The notes below the pieces were generated by a model that saw only the letters and a program-made list of their open reading frames with translations, was not told the origin of the DNA and ran no database searches. From positions 1 to 31,216 of the forward strand of contig JBEHYA010000013.1 in NCBI GenBank assembly GCA_048498415.1: 31,216 nucleotides of DNA. Reading direction: 5' to 3'. Position numbers and translations under genes: made by a program. The number at the start of each line of letters is the position of its first letter. Positions within the stretch are counted from its first letter, which is position 1. This DNA is from JBEHYA01 sp048498415. Lineage in GTDB: Bacteria > Pseudomonadota > Alphaproteobacteria > UBA9219 > RGZA01. Below, piece by piece: positions 1-8,763 of the stretch.

Positions 1-78
1 CGCAGGCGGGGATCCAGTTTGGTTGTGGGTAAAAATAAAAGAAAAACTGGATCCCCGCCTGCGCGGGGATGCCTGGTG
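1..78. repeat. Family A paired-hairpin repeat, copy 1 (cut by window edge)
   Basis: The left edge starts inside a palindromic intergenic repeat. One hairpin unit ends in the tail CCAGTTT. An A-rich spacer follows, then AAACTGG and a second hairpin with stem ATCCCCGC and loop CTGC, ending in GATGCCTGG. The same arrangement and nearly the same sequence occurs at 29525-29612. It lies just upstream of the acyl-CoA dehydrogenase ribosome binding site. The 5' hairpin is only partly present. Confidence 0.8.
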
Positions 79-90
79 AGGAGTTAGCAG

Positions 91-1881
91 ATGCCCGTCT
101 ATAAAGCCCCTTTACGCGATATGCAGTTTCTGCTCAGCGACGTGTTTGATGCGGCATCGCTTGCCAAACTGCCCGGCTATGAAGAAGCGACGCCCGAACT
201 GGTTGCCACCATTCTGGAAGAAGGCGCCAAGCTGTGCGAAGAAGTCTTGCAGCCCCTTAATCTCTCCGGTGATGCCGAAGGCTGCCATTTTGAAAACGGC
301 AATGTGAAAACGCCGAAGGGTTTCAAGGAAGCGTACCAAACCTTCATCGAAGGCGGCTGGATGGGTTTATCCTGCACCAAGGAATATGGCGGGCAGGGCC
401 TGCCGCTGCTCCTCAATTTCATGCTCGATGAAATGGTGTGCAGCGCCAATCTGTCGTTCGGTATGTATCCCGGCCTCTCGCACGGCGCGTACAATGCCAT
501 TGAAAAATACGGCACGGATGAACAGAAAAAAACCTACCTGCCGCATATCATCGATGGCACCTGGTCGGGCACCATGTGCCTCACCGAACCCCATTGCGGC
601 ACGGATTTAGGCCTCATCAAAACCAAGGCCGTTCCCAATAGCGATGGCTCCTACGCCATCACCGGCACCAAAATTTTCATCTCCGCCGGCGAACATGATT
701 TAACCGAAAACATCATCCATCTGGTGCTCGCCAAATTGCCGGATGCGCCGGAAGGCAGCCGCGGCATCAGCCTGTTTTTGGTGCCGAAGTTTCTGGTCAA
801 CGAAGCGGGCGCCATTGGCGCGCGCAATAAAGTTGCCTGCGGTTCGATTGAACACAAGATGGGCATCAAGGCCTCAAGCACCTGCGTCATGAACTTTGAT
901 GGCGCGAAGGGCTGGCTGGTGGGCGAACCCCACAAAGGCATGAAGGCGATGTTCGTGATGATGAATGAAGCGCGCCTGGCCGTGGGCCTGCAGGGTCTGG
1001 GTTTGGCGGAAGTTGCCTATCAAAATGCCGTGGCCTACGCCCGCGAACGTCTGCAGGGCCGCGCCCTCAAAGGTGCCGCGTTCCCCGATAAGCCGGCTGA
1101 CCCCATCATCGTCCACCCCGATATCCGCCGCCAGCTGATGCAGATGCGCGCAATCAACGAAGCGCAGCGCGCGCTTTCGGTGTGGGTGGCCATCGCCCTT
1201 GATATCGAAGCCAAAAGCCCGGATGCGGAAGCGAAAGCCAAAGCCGCCGATCTGATCGCCCTTCTTACGCCCGTCATCAAATCCAGCTTCACCGATCAGG
1301 GCTTCAACGCCGCCAATGCCGCCATGCAGATTTATGGCGGCCACGGCTATATTCGCGAACACGGCGTGGAACAATTCGCCCGCGATGCGCGTATTACGCA
1401 AATTTACGAAGGCACCAACAGCATTCAGGCGCTCGACCTCGTGGGCCGCAAAATGCCGGATCGTTTTGGCCGGGTCTTACGCGAACTCTCCTGGCCCATC
1501 GCCGATTTCATCAAGGCACATGAAAAAGATGCCACCTTCGCCGATGTGCTGCCGAATTTCGCCAAGACCTTCCAGCGCTTCCAGCTCATCACGCTGCTCA
1601 TGGGCCAGCGCAGCTTCGCCAACCCCGATGAAGCCGCAGCCGCCGCCAATGATTATCTGAACTGCATGGCGTTAATTGCCATGGGCTACATGTGGCTGCT
1701 TATGATGGATGCCGCTGCCAAGCAACTGGCATCCGGCACAAGCGATAAAGCCTTCTATGAAGCCAAGCTTGCCACCGGCAATTTCTATTTCGCCAAGGTG
1801 CTCCCCGAAACCGCATCCCGCATGCTGGCCATCCAGGCCGGCGTGAAGCCCGTGATGGCCATGGCGGCGGACAGCTTTTAA
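91..1881 (+). CDS. Acyl-CoA dehydrogenase, long form with extra C-terminal domain (DmdC/FadE-like)
   Basis: FAD-dependent oxidation of an acyl-CoA thioester to the 2-enoyl-CoA, passing electrons to electron-transfer flavoprotein; cytoplasmic. The 596-residue length matches the long subfamily that includes 3-methylmercaptopropionyl-CoA dehydrogenase, not the ~380-residue classical enzymes. The N-terminal helical part (about 1-155) is followed by the middle beta domain, which carries the flavin-contact motif LTEPHCGTD (about 163-171). The C-terminal helical domain contains GGHGYIREHGVEQFARDARI and then YEGTNSIQALDL, whose Glu is the expected catalytic base position. An additional C-terminal extension runs from about residue 470. 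The ATG at 91 has a good ribosome binding site (GAGGAG, 8 nt upstream). The true acyl substrate cannot be read from sequence, and no DMSP-pathway partner gene is nearby, so a fatty-acid or general acyl-CoA role is as likely. Confidence 0.93.
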   Translation: MPVYKAPLRDMQFLLSDVFDAASLAKLPGYEEATPELVATILEEGAKLCEEVLQPLNLSGDAEGCHFENGNVKTPKGFKEAYQTFIEGGWMGLSCTKEYGGQGLPLLLNFMLDEMVCSANLSFGMYPGLSHGAYNAIEKYGTDEQKKTYLPHIIDGTWSGTMCLTEPHCGTDLGLIKTKAVPNSDGSYAITGTKIFISAGEHDLTENIIHLVLAKLPDAPEGSRGISLFLVPKFLVNEAGAIGARNKVACGSIEHKMGIKASSTCVMNFDGAKGWLVGEPHKGMKAMFVMMNEARLAVGLQGLGLAEVAYQNAVAYARERLQGRALKGAAFPDKPADPIIVHPDIRRQLMQMRAINEAQRALSVWVAIALDIEAKSPDAEAKAKAADLIALLTPVIKSSFTDQGFNAANAAMQIYGGHGYIREHGVEQFARDARITQIYEGTNSIQALDLVGRKMPDRFGRVLRELSWPIADFIKAHEKDATFADVLPNFAKTFQRFQLITLLMGQRSFANPDEAAAAANDYLNCMALIAMGYMWLLMMDAAAKQLASGTSDKAFYEAKLATGNFYFAKVLPETASRMLAIQAGVKPVMAMAADSF

Positions 1882-2002
1882 GTCAGCTTTTAGCCATTAA
1901 GTCCAATTGCCCATCGCCGCTTAACCACAGTTAAGCCAAAAGGCCCTCTCGCAACTATTACCTGTGTTGCCTGTGCTACGCCGCTTTTTGCATTTTAGCT
2001 GC

Positions 2003-3853
2003 ATGTCACTGCCAACGCCCAGCCGCGATACCATCGACGCGTATTTCACCCTGCGCCAGCCCGCGCTGGATGCCGTGCGCCAGTACGATTTATCCGGAAA
2101 AAGCTATGACCAGTTATTTGCGCGGCTTGAGCCGCTTGATGATTTTCTGCGCAGCCAGCTTGGCCGCCCCGACGACCAGCTGGAAGAAGCGTTCCACGCC
2201 TATGCACTCACGCTAACGGGCCGGCAGGAAGCGGCGCCCGCGACCATTTCGGGCCTATTGCAGCATGCGGCATCCGTCGCACTTGGCGCACCCGATAACC
2301 TTGAAAACCTTCTGGCACGTCTGGCAAAAGGCGGCGCCCAAATTCAACCTGTCATCGGCGCCCTTGTTTTATCCGATCATCACCCGGTTGACCCGCGCCA
2401 TGATACGCCGCGCACCGCCATGGCCGCGCCGCGGCTTGCGCCCAAAACGCATACCCTTATTGCATTGCTGCAGCAGCTTGGGATCCACGCGGATGACCTG
2501 TTTATTTATCGCGGCACGGTTGGCAACCATCATTGGCGGCAAAAGCCCTATGTGCTCATTAATATTCCACGCTTGAACCGGCAGATCGCCATCTGCGATC
2601 AGATGGGGCAAACCACATTTTTTGCCACACAAATATTCGATTACGCCATGTGGGCGAGCGAAACCAAATCAGCACTGAAAGCCATGCCGGAAATCGCCGC
2701 GCTGCCTTACGATGCGCAATGGCAGACACGTCTCACCGCGCTTTTACAGAACGCACCCATCGGCGCGAAGCAGAAATTACAATCGCTCGCGCCGCACGCC
2801 TTGCTTACCCGCAGCGCCATCGCTGAATGGGTGAAAGCGCATCATGAACGCACCGGCCAATGGCCCCGCCACCGCGATAAAGCCGTCTATGTCAAACAGG
2901 GCGATGCGTGGGTGGAAAACGGCGAACATTGGAGTTCGATCCATGGCGCGCTCACGAACGGCTATCGCGGCCTGCCGCCCGGTGGCTCGCTCACCCAGCT
3001 GCGCAATGACTTTGGCCTGAACGACAATATTTCCGAAGCACGCATCGAACAGCTTATCCGCTGGGAACATGAACGAACCGGCAAATGGCCTTCGCATAAA
3101 GACCGCGATGTCTATGAAAAAATTACGCACGAAGATGGCCGTAGCGAATGGCGGCTCACGACGGAAACCTGGGGCGCGCTCGAAACCGCACTGTTTAAAG
3201 GGGCGCGCGGCCTGCCAGCCGGCAGTTCGCTGGCCCGGTTCAAGGAAGCGCGTGGCCTTAACGATGATTTCACCGTGGCGCGCATCCATGATCTTATTAA
3301 ATGGACACACGAAAAAACCGGTGAATGGCCCAACACCAACACGCCCGCGATTTACGAAAAAATCACCCATGCCGATGGCCGGGTTGAATACCGGCAGCTA
3401 AAAGATGAAATATGGCGCAATATCGATTTTGCTTTCCGCTCGGGTGCGCGGGGCCTGCCACAGGTTGGCTCGCTGGCGATCTTCAAAGATACCCATGGCT
3501 ATAACGATGATTTATGTGAAGCCGATATCCGCAATTTCATTTTATGGACGCACGAAAAAACCGGCAAATGGCCCAGCTCGCGCGATAGCGAGGCCTACGA
3601 AAAAATCATCCGTCCAGATGGGGATATCCAATGGCAGCGCCTGCCGGTTGGCTGGGGCGCGATTAACAGTGCCCTTCACTTGGGTCTGAAAGGCTTGCCG
3701 GGCGGCTCTTCGTTACCCGATTTCAAACGCCGGCATGGCTTTAATGGCCCGCGCATGGAAACAGCGCCGCCACGCCTCTCACACGTTGCAACTCCCGCCC
3801 GCCCCAACAATTCCGCCAGCGCAAATATCGCCGCAGACGCTGCAAATCCATAA
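2003..3853 (+). CDS. Unknown protein with four tandem ~80-residue G-x-W-P / RGLP repeats
   Basis: About 616 residues from the ATG at 2003. An in-frame GTG at 1964 would add 13 residues, but they look atypical and neither start has a clear ribosome binding site. The N-terminal ~265 residues are unrecognised. They contain a short run with the look of a small mixed fold (DDLFIYRGTVGNHHW...PYVLINIPRLNRQIAICD). Four tandem repeats follow, beginning near 2801, 3026, 3266 and 3509 (75, 80, 81 and about 78 residues). Each repeat reads: helix, HE+TG+WP, charged stretch with VYEK, a tryptophan region (W..I..AL), then RGLP.GSSL..FK and an ND-type end. The layout resembles homing-endonuclease-associated or helicase-associated small helical DNA-binding repeats, which is inference only. 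The C-terminus is a short Pro/Ala/Ser tail. No signal peptide or membrane segment. The gene stands alone, ahead of a degenerate EAL gene. Confidence 0.85.
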   Translation: MSLPTPSRDTIDAYFTLRQPALDAVRQYDLSGKSYDQLFARLEPLDDFLRSQLGRPDDQLEEAFHAYALTLTGRQEAAPATISGLLQHAASVALGAPDNLENLLARLAKGGAQIQPVIGALVLSDHHPVDPRHDTPRTAMAAPRLAPKTHTLIALLQQLGIHADDLFIYRGTVGNHHWRQKPYVLINIPRLNRQIAICDQMGQTTFFATQIFDYAMWASETKSALKAMPEIAALPYDAQWQTRLTALLQNAPIGAKQKLQSLAPHALLTRSAIAEWVKAHHERTGQWPRHRDKAVYVKQGDAWVENGEHWSSIHGALTNGYRGLPPGGSLTQLRNDFGLNDNISEARIEQLIRWEHERTGKWPSHKDRDVYEKITHEDGRSEWRLTTETWGALETALFKGARGLPAGSSLARFKEARGLNDDFTVARIHDLIKWTHEKTGEWPNTNTPAIYEKITHADGRVEYRQLKDEIWRNIDFAFRSGARGLPQVGSLAIFKDTHGYNDDLCEADIRNFILWTHEKTGKWPSSRDSEAYEKIIRPDGDIQWQRLPVGWGAINSALHLGLKGLPGGSSLPDFKRRHGFNGPRMETAPPRLSHVATPARPNNSASANIAADAANP

Positions 3854-3927
3854 GTATTCTTTTGTTAACCCCCGCTTGGCATGATTCGTGAAACGGGCTG
3901 AATGAACGCCTGATTCAACGAGATGCG

Positions 3928-5199
3928 ATGTCTGTTCTTGATAGCCTCACCCCGCGCACGGTCGCGCCCTGGAAACTGAATACCAAAATGCCGGATAGCG
4001 AGCCCGGCACGCCGGAACGCCTGCTGCTGGAAGCGCTTGGCCGCATGGATGATTTCCGCGATGGCCGCATGGCCGTTCAAGTGCACCTCTCGCGCCTGCA
4101 ACACCATCATCGCAAGGAACATTACTTACGCATCGCCGCCGATACCTTCGAGATGCAGGTGAAAACCTTTACGGGGCATATCTTCATCCTCTCCAACAAC
4201 GATCTGTTTTTTGTTGGCAAGGATATGCAGATGGAAGACCTTGCCATGGCGGTCGAACGCTTACGCCTGCTCTTTGCCGACGATCCATTGGCGCAATATA
4301 CGCAGGATGAATCGCTGGGTTTCGCCACCTACTACGATTTCCGCCAGAATTACGACCAGCTGTATCAGGATATTCTGATCCAGCACAAAGCCGTGGAACG
4401 CCAGCGTAAAGCCCGCGAGAGCGAGAAGCTGAAAGAAGCCGCCGCCACCCATGGCCGGCCCTTCGTGCCTGCCGATTTATCCAAGCTGATCACCATTCTG
4501 GAACGCGCGGATTTGACCAACATCATCCGCCGCCAGATGGCCTGCGTGATCGGTGAAAACGGCCTGCCGCAGCCTTTATTTGAAGAGCATTTCGTCTCGA
4601 TTGATGACCTGCAACAAATCTGCACGCCGGATATCGATCTGTTATCCGACCGCTGGCTGTTCCATTATCTCACGCGCACGCTCGACCTTCGCATGCTCTC
4701 CAAACTGATCGGCGACGGGTTAGGCAGCATGCCGTTCAGCCTGAACCTCAATATTCAAACCGTACTCTCGCCGGAATTCCGCCGCTTCAACGATATGGTG
4801 CCCTCGGAACTGCGCGGCAAAATGGTCGTTGAAATTCACAAAGTGGATGTGTTCAGCGATATCGGCGCCTATGTCTTCGCGCGCGACTTTTTGCACGAAC
4901 GCGGCTTTCGGTTGTGCCTTGATGGCCTCACCCACCACACGCTGCCCTTCTTTGATAAGCACATGCTGGGGCTGGATCTGTTCAAGATTTACTGGGGCCC
5001 GGAGGGCCTCAATACGGCGCATCCCTCCACCTATAGCGAAATCAAGCAGCTGGTCGCCGATTATAAACCAAGCCGCGTTATTCTGTGCCGCTGCGAAGAC
5101 GAGCAAGCCTTGCAAACCGGCCGTTCGCTCGGCCTCACCCAGTTTCAGGGCCGCATGATCGACCGGCTTTTAAAAGTCACCAAGCCGCGCTTTTATTAA
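3928..5199 (+). CDS. Degenerate EAL-domain protein, probably catalytically inactive
   Basis: 423 residues, predicted cytosolic. The C-terminal half follows the order of EAL phosphodiesterase motifs, but the key residues have changed. NLNIQTVLSPEF matches the Asn motif and VVEIHKVD sits where E-L-T-E is usual. LDGLTHHTLPFFD replaces DDFGTGYSSL, and LDLFKIYW replaces D-x-VKID. CRCEDEQALQTGRSLGLTQFQG matches AEGVET..Q...L...G....QG. The opening EAL signature itself is not recognisable. The metal-binding aspartates and glutamates are therefore mostly missing, which argues for a signalling or scaffold role (c-di-GMP sensing or protein docking) over hydrolysis. The N-terminal ~150 residues (GHIFILSNNDLFFVG) may be a decayed GGDEF-like or other alpha/beta domain. 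A charged helix near residues 150-180 could be a linker or coiled coil. The gene ends in a 4-nt convergent overlap with the next gene. Confidence 0.75.
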   Translation: MSVLDSLTPRTVAPWKLNTKMPDSEPGTPERLLLEALGRMDDFRDGRMAVQVHLSRLQHHHRKEHYLRIAADTFEMQVKTFTGHIFILSNNDLFFVGKDMQMEDLAMAVERLRLLFADDPLAQYTQDESLGFATYYDFRQNYDQLYQDILIQHKAVERQRKARESEKLKEAAATHGRPFVPADLSKLITILERADLTNIIRRQMACVIGENGLPQPLFEEHFVSIDDLQQICTPDIDLLSDRWLFHYLTRTLDLRMLSKLIGDGLGSMPFSLNLNIQTVLSPEFRRFNDMVPSELRGKMVVEIHKVDVFSDIGAYVFARDFLHERGFRLCLDGLTHHTLPFFDKHMLGLDLFKIYWGPEGLNTAHPSTYSEIKQLVADYKPSRVILCRCEDEQALQTGRSLGLTQFQGRMIDRLLKVTKPRFY

Positions 5200-6077
5200 T
5201 CGGAATCCGGTTCTTCCGCCGGCGTATGCCACTGCCGCACCATCATCGGGCGCAGCGGCCGGCCCGCGCATTCTTCCGCGCGCCGCATAATATCGCCCGC
5301 ACGGACGGCCTGCTGCACATCGGGAAGCGTGGTAAGACATGCCTGCGCATTTACAACAGCCGCCGCCACTTCCTCCACGATAAAATCGCACAAAGGTTTG
5401 TTTTTGAGATACGGGCTATCGCTGGGTGCGGTATAGGCCGCCTTTTTATAGATCGACTTCGCCGCCGCCATCCCTTCAATCAGCGCGTCCAGGCTTTCCT
5501 GCGCCAGGCCCAGTGTGGCATCGGCCAGAATGCGCGCTGTGGCATCATCGGCGGCGACCATCCAGCGCACCAGATCCTGCAATTTCAGGCCCCAGTTCAG
5601 CGCCCAGCCCGTGGCGCTTTTTGGATTGAATGTGTTCTGGTCGATGCTCGCGGTTAAATTAACGGCGGCGCGCGCAAAATAATCCCGAATGTCGTCCGCG
5701 CTTTTTTGCGCATGCGGCACATATTCGGCATTCTGTTTGGCTTCGGCAAAAAATTCGCCCAGATAGGTGGCCGCAACCTCGCGGACGCTGGGCGCATCCT
5801 CACGCGTATAACGCCGCACTCCCGCGGCACCGAACCGCATATAGGTTTCTTCCGCGACATTTACATTCTTTGGCGTCGCATATGCGTTTTTACGGGCGGT
5901 GGCAATCTGATGCACGCGCGCCGTCAGGTGCAAAGGCTCCAGCGAATAACCGCGCGACGTCGCCAATTCGAACCATTTGCTCTCCAGCGTCTCGATGATA
6001 TCGACTTTCGTGCCATCCAGCCGGCGGTTGAGTTCGGCCATATTTTCTTCAAATGAATGGGGGGCGGGCGCAGCCAT
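5196..6077 (-). CDS. Conserved-looking helical protein of unknown function
   Basis: 293 residues. I chose the ATG at 6077 because AAAGAGA stands 5-7 nt upstream; a longer in-frame start at 6143 has no such site. No signal peptide, membrane segment or recognised motif. The sequence is Ala-rich and appears mostly helical, with an acidic C-terminus (EEPDSD). It contains scattered Trp residues (SKWFELA, ATGWALNWGLKLQDLVRWMV) and a central stretch of Ala-rich helices. Its stop overlaps the stop of the EAL-like gene by 4 nt on the opposite strand, so the two genes are transcribed toward each other. Its promoter must share the gap with the divergent ABC transporter genes. I do not recognise the family. 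Confidence 0.75.
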   Translation of the reverse strand: MAAPAPHSFEENMAELNRRLDGTKVDIIETLESKWFELATSRGYSLEPLHLTARVHQIATARKNAYATPKNVNVAEETYMRFGAAGVRRYTREDAPSVREVAATYLGEFFAEAKQNAEYVPHAQKSADDIRDYFARAAVNLTASIDQNTFNPKSATGWALNWGLKLQDLVRWMVAADDATARILADATLGLAQESLDALIEGMAAAKSIYKKAAYTAPSDSPYLKNKPLCDFIVEEVAAAVVNAQACLTTLPDVQQAVRAGDIMRRAEECAGRPLRPMMVRQWHTPAEEPDSD

Positions 6078-6128
6078 GTTTATCTCTTTAAAAATCGGGT
6101 CGTTGAAAACGTGGGCATTATAGGCTTG

Positions 6129-6157
6129 CCTTATACCCACCAATCAACCCATATAAT
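6129..6157 (+). promoter_or_regulatory. Possible promoter for the ABC exporter pair
   Basis: A perfect TATAAT at 6152-6157 lies 42 nt before the ABC ATPase ATG. The best-spaced -35 candidate is CCTTAT at 6129-6134 with a 17-nt spacer, which is a poor match. TTGCCT at 6126 matches better but would need a 20-nt spacer. Prediction by eye only. Confidence 0.3.
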
Positions 6158-6198
6158 GGCGGTTAAACTTTCATGCCGCCAACCGCATCCTGTTGAAA

Positions 6199-6930
6199 AT
6201 GCCCATTATTTCCGTCGATCATTTAACCAAAAGCTTCGGCGCCTATAAAGCGGTCGACGATGTAAGCTTCTCTGTGGGCGAAGGCGAGCTGGTGGCTTTG
6301 CTTGGCAGCAACGGCGCCGGCAAAACCACCACGCTCTCGATGCTGCTGGGCCTTACACTACCGACCTCGGGCATTGCTGAAATTCTCGGCCACGATATGG
6401 CAACGCACCGCTATGATGCGCTTGGGCAAATGAATTTTTCCTCGCCTTACGTAGATCTGCCGCCGAATTTATCGGCCTATAACAATCTGGTCGTCTTCGG
6501 GCACATTTACGGCGTGCCGCATTTGAAGCGCCGCATCGAGGAACTGGCCGCCGGCCTGCAGCTGGAGAGCTTCATTGGTAAAAAATACGGGCAGCTTTCC
6601 GCCGGCCAGAAAACCCGCGTGAGCCTGGCCAAGGCGCTCATCAATTCCCCCCGCGTACTGCTTCTCGATGAACCCACCGCCTCGCTCGACCCCGATACCG
6701 CCGACTGGGTGCGCGGGTACTTACAAACCATCCAGCGCGAAACAGGCGCCAGCATTCTCATGGCCTCCCACCAGATGGATGAGGTGGAACGCATGGCGGG
6801 CAATGTGCTTATCATGCACCAGGGCCGCATCATCGAACGCGGCACGGTGCCCGAGCTATTGCAACGCTATAACCACCCGCGATTAGAGGCCGTATTCCTT
6901 GATGTGGTGCGGGGGCGCGCGGCGGCATGA
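6199..6930 (+). CDS. ABC transporter ATP-binding protein (ABC-2 type, NodI/CcmA-like)
   Basis: 243 residues from the ATG at 6199; a TTG two codons upstream is possible. It is the ATPase subunit of an exporter. Walker A is GSNGAGKTT (residues 36-44), the Q-loop lies near QMNFSS, the signature is LSAGQ (133-137), Walker B is VLLLDEP (153-159), and the H-loop His is in ASHQMDE (about 191). The closest general types are the NodI and DRA ATPases that pair with ABC-2 permeases. The stop codon overlaps the start of the permease gene as ATGA, indicating translational coupling. The substrate is unknown: lipid-linked sugar, polyketide, drug or another small molecule would all fit. There are no biosynthetic genes next door to decide. 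Confidence 0.93.
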   Translation: MPIISVDHLTKSFGAYKAVDDVSFSVGEGELVALLGSNGAGKTTTLSMLLGLTLPTSGIAEILGHDMATHRYDALGQMNFSSPYVDLPPNLSAYNNLVVFGHIYGVPHLKRRIEELAAGLQLESFIGKKYGQLSAGQKTRVSLAKALINSPRVLLLDEPTASLDPDTADWVRGYLQTIQRETGASILMASHQMDEVERMAGNVLIMHQGRIIERGTVPELLQRYNHPRLEAVFLDVVRGRAAA

Positions 6931-7730
6931 ACGATCTCATTCTCGCCCTGCGCCGCATCTATGCACTTGTCTACCGCACGCTCACGCTTTTACTCAAAAG
7001 CCCGCCGCGGTTGATCGAGGCCGCCTACTGGCCCACGCTCAACATGCTTTTAATGGGATTTACCAACAATTACCTGCTGCACGCCATGGGCCTGCCGCAG
7101 ATGAATTTTCATCTGATTTTGGGCGCAACCATTCTGCTGGAATTTTTCCTGCGTTCGGGGGTTGGCATTCTCATCACCTTCGTCGAAGAAATTTATGCGC
7201 GCAATATCGGCCAGCTCTATGCCAGTCCCTTACGCGCGCATGAGCAGGTAATCGCCTACGCCACGCTGATGCTATTCCGTTTGTTCATTGGACTTACCCC
7301 TGCGCTCATCGCCTGCTATTTCATTTTTGGCTATAACATCTTCACGCTTGGGCCGGCGCTGCCTTTATACGCGCTTATTCTGATCACCAGCGGCCTCGCC
7401 TGGGGCATGCTGCTGATGTGTCTGCTGCTGCGTTTTGGCCAGAGCGCCGAATGGTTCGGCTGGATGCTCGGCTGGTTCTGCGTGCCGTTTATCGGCGTTT
7501 ATTATCCGCGCGCTATTCTGCCGCCTGTCATGCAGGCGGTTGGTGCCGTGCTGCCGCCCAGCTATGTGTTTGAAAATCTCCGCCTGCCCGCCGGCACCCC
7601 GCCGGAATGGAGCGTGCTATGGGGCGCGTTCGCCCTTGCCGTGCTGCATGTGCTGATCGCCTGCGTGGTGCTGCGCCAGACACTGAAAGGCGCGCGCCAG
7701 CGCGGCGGCCTGCTGAATTTAAGCGAGTAA
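6927..7730 (+). CDS. ABC-2 type permease (NodJ-like)
   Basis: 267 residues, inner-membrane channel subunit paired with the ATPase just upstream (4-nt ATGA overlap). About six hydrophobic segments are visible: near residues 35-60, 65-90, 110-135, 140-170, 175-195 and 235-255. There is a cytoplasmic N-terminal helix with RRIYALVYRTLTLL. The typical ABC-2 stretch PFIGVYYPRAILPPVMQAVG precedes the last segment. The protein ends in a short basic tail (LKGARQRGG). Together the two genes form a complete half-transporter pair that would dimerise into an exporter. A family B paired hairpin begins 6 nt after the stop and could act as an mRNA 3' end. Confidence 0.92.
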   Translation: MNDLILALRRIYALVYRTLTLLLKSPPRLIEAAYWPTLNMLLMGFTNNYLLHAMGLPQMNFHLILGATILLEFFLRSGVGILITFVEEIYARNIGQLYASPLRAHEQVIAYATLMLFRLFIGLTPALIACYFIFGYNIFTLGPALPLYALILITSGLAWGMLLMCLLLRFGQSAEWFGWMLGWFCVPFIGVYYPRAILPPVMQAVGAVLPPSYVFENLRLPAGTPPEWSVLWGAFALAVLHVLIACVVLRQTLKGARQRGGLLNLSE

Positions 7731-7735
7731 TATCT

Positions 7736-7817
7736 GTATGCCCCGGCGAAAGCCGGGGTCCATGGTTCAGCAATCTAAATGCGGATAAATGGGCCCCGTT
7801 TTGCGGGCGGGGCATAC
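7736..7817. repeat. Family B paired-hairpin repeat, copy 1
   Basis: Terminal inverted repeats GTATGCCCCG and CGGGGCATAC bound the element. The left unit is a hairpin CCCCGGC-GAAA-GCCGGGG followed by the tail TCCATGG. The right unit is ATGGG followed by a hairpin with stem CCCCG/CGGGG. The same architecture is at 14981-15060. It starts 6 nt after the permease stop codon. Confidence 0.75.
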
Positions 7818-7946
7818 ACAAATTTGTATCTTAGGGGCAACACTTCCGCTCGCCGGTGCTTCTCACCCCGGCTTTGACTTTTTGCTGCCGCAAAGCTTGG
7901 TTTATGATTGGATCGTCGCTTCCCCTCACGTCCAAGGGCCCCTCCC

Positions 7947-8696
7947 ATGCGTTTTCTTTCCCTTCTTGCTCTCGCCCTTCTGCTCAGCATCCCGGCCTAT
8001 GCCGCGCGCATGGAAACCGCAACCAGCCCGTCGGTCACGGCAACCGACAGGCAGCTGGATGAACCCGCCAACCCAGGCGAAAAGCTGGATGAAGACATCA
8101 GCGAACAAAAAGCTCTCATCAATTCGTCCGCGGCCACCATCAAGTCCCTGCTCTCCGATCCCGATTATCCGTCGCTGCTCTCGCTCGCCAACCGCGCCCG
8201 CGCTATTCTCATCGTGCCGCGCATGCTCAAGCTCAGCTTCTTCTTAGGCGGCCATGGCGGCAGCGGCGTGCTGCTGGCCCGCGGCCCCGACGGCCGCTGG
8301 TCGAACCCGGCCTTCTATACCATCGGCGGCATCAATTACGGCTTCCAGCTGGGCGGCCAGACCTCCGAGCTCGTGCTCACCATCATGAGTGACAAGGGCC
8401 TCGATGCGCTTTTAAAACATGAACTCACGCTGGGCGCGGATGCCGGGGCTTCGATTGGCACCATCGGCCGCGGCGCCAAAGCCGCCACCGGCATCGGGCA
8501 AGATGCGGATGTCTATGCCTTTGCGCGCTCCGAAGGCCTTTACATCGGCATTTCGCTGGATGGCACGGTGGTGAGCCCCGACCTGTCGTGGAACAAAAAC
8601 TTCTACAAATCGCAGGACGCCACGCCCGAAGGCATTCTGTTAGACCGCCGCTTTTCTTCGCCCGAAGCGGCAAGTTTGGTTAAAGCCATGCCCTGA
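7947..8696 (+). CDS. Exported SYLF (YSC84-type) lipid-binding domain protein
   Basis: 249 residues from the ATG at 7947, which places a clean signal peptide (MRFLSLLALALLLSIPAYA) at the N-terminus; longer in-frame starts would bury it. After a charged linker, the SYLF domain runs from about residue 60 to the end. Typical stretches are RARAILIVPRMLKLSFFLGG, GSGVLLAR, GRWSNPAFYTIGG, INYGFQLGGQTSELVLTIM and TLGADAGASIGTIGRGA. This domain binds phosphoinositides in eukaryotes; bacterial versions are secreted or periplasmic proteins of unclear function, often linked to the envelope. The export prediction is direct from the sequence. The binding role is family knowledge and not shown here. It appears to be a single-gene unit. 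Confidence 0.88.
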   Translation: MRFLSLLALALLLSIPAYAARMETATSPSVTATDRQLDEPANPGEKLDEDISEQKALINSSAATIKSLLSDPDYPSLLSLANRARAILIVPRMLKLSFFLGGHGGSGVLLARGPDGRWSNPAFYTIGGINYGFQLGGQTSELVLTIMSDKGLDALLKHELTLGADAGASIGTIGRGAKAATGIGQDADVYAFARSEGLYIGISLDGTVVSPDLSWNKNFYKSQDATPEGILLDRRFSSPEAASLVKAMP

Positions 8697-8763
8697 TCCG
8701 GCCCATTCGCGGATTTAGGCTCACTTATATCCTGTTGCAATTATTAACGCTGTTGTTTAGCGC

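Noticed and set aside
874..1401. 175-residue minus-strand open frame inside the acyl-CoA dehydrogenase
   Set aside because: Shadow of a well-supported gene.
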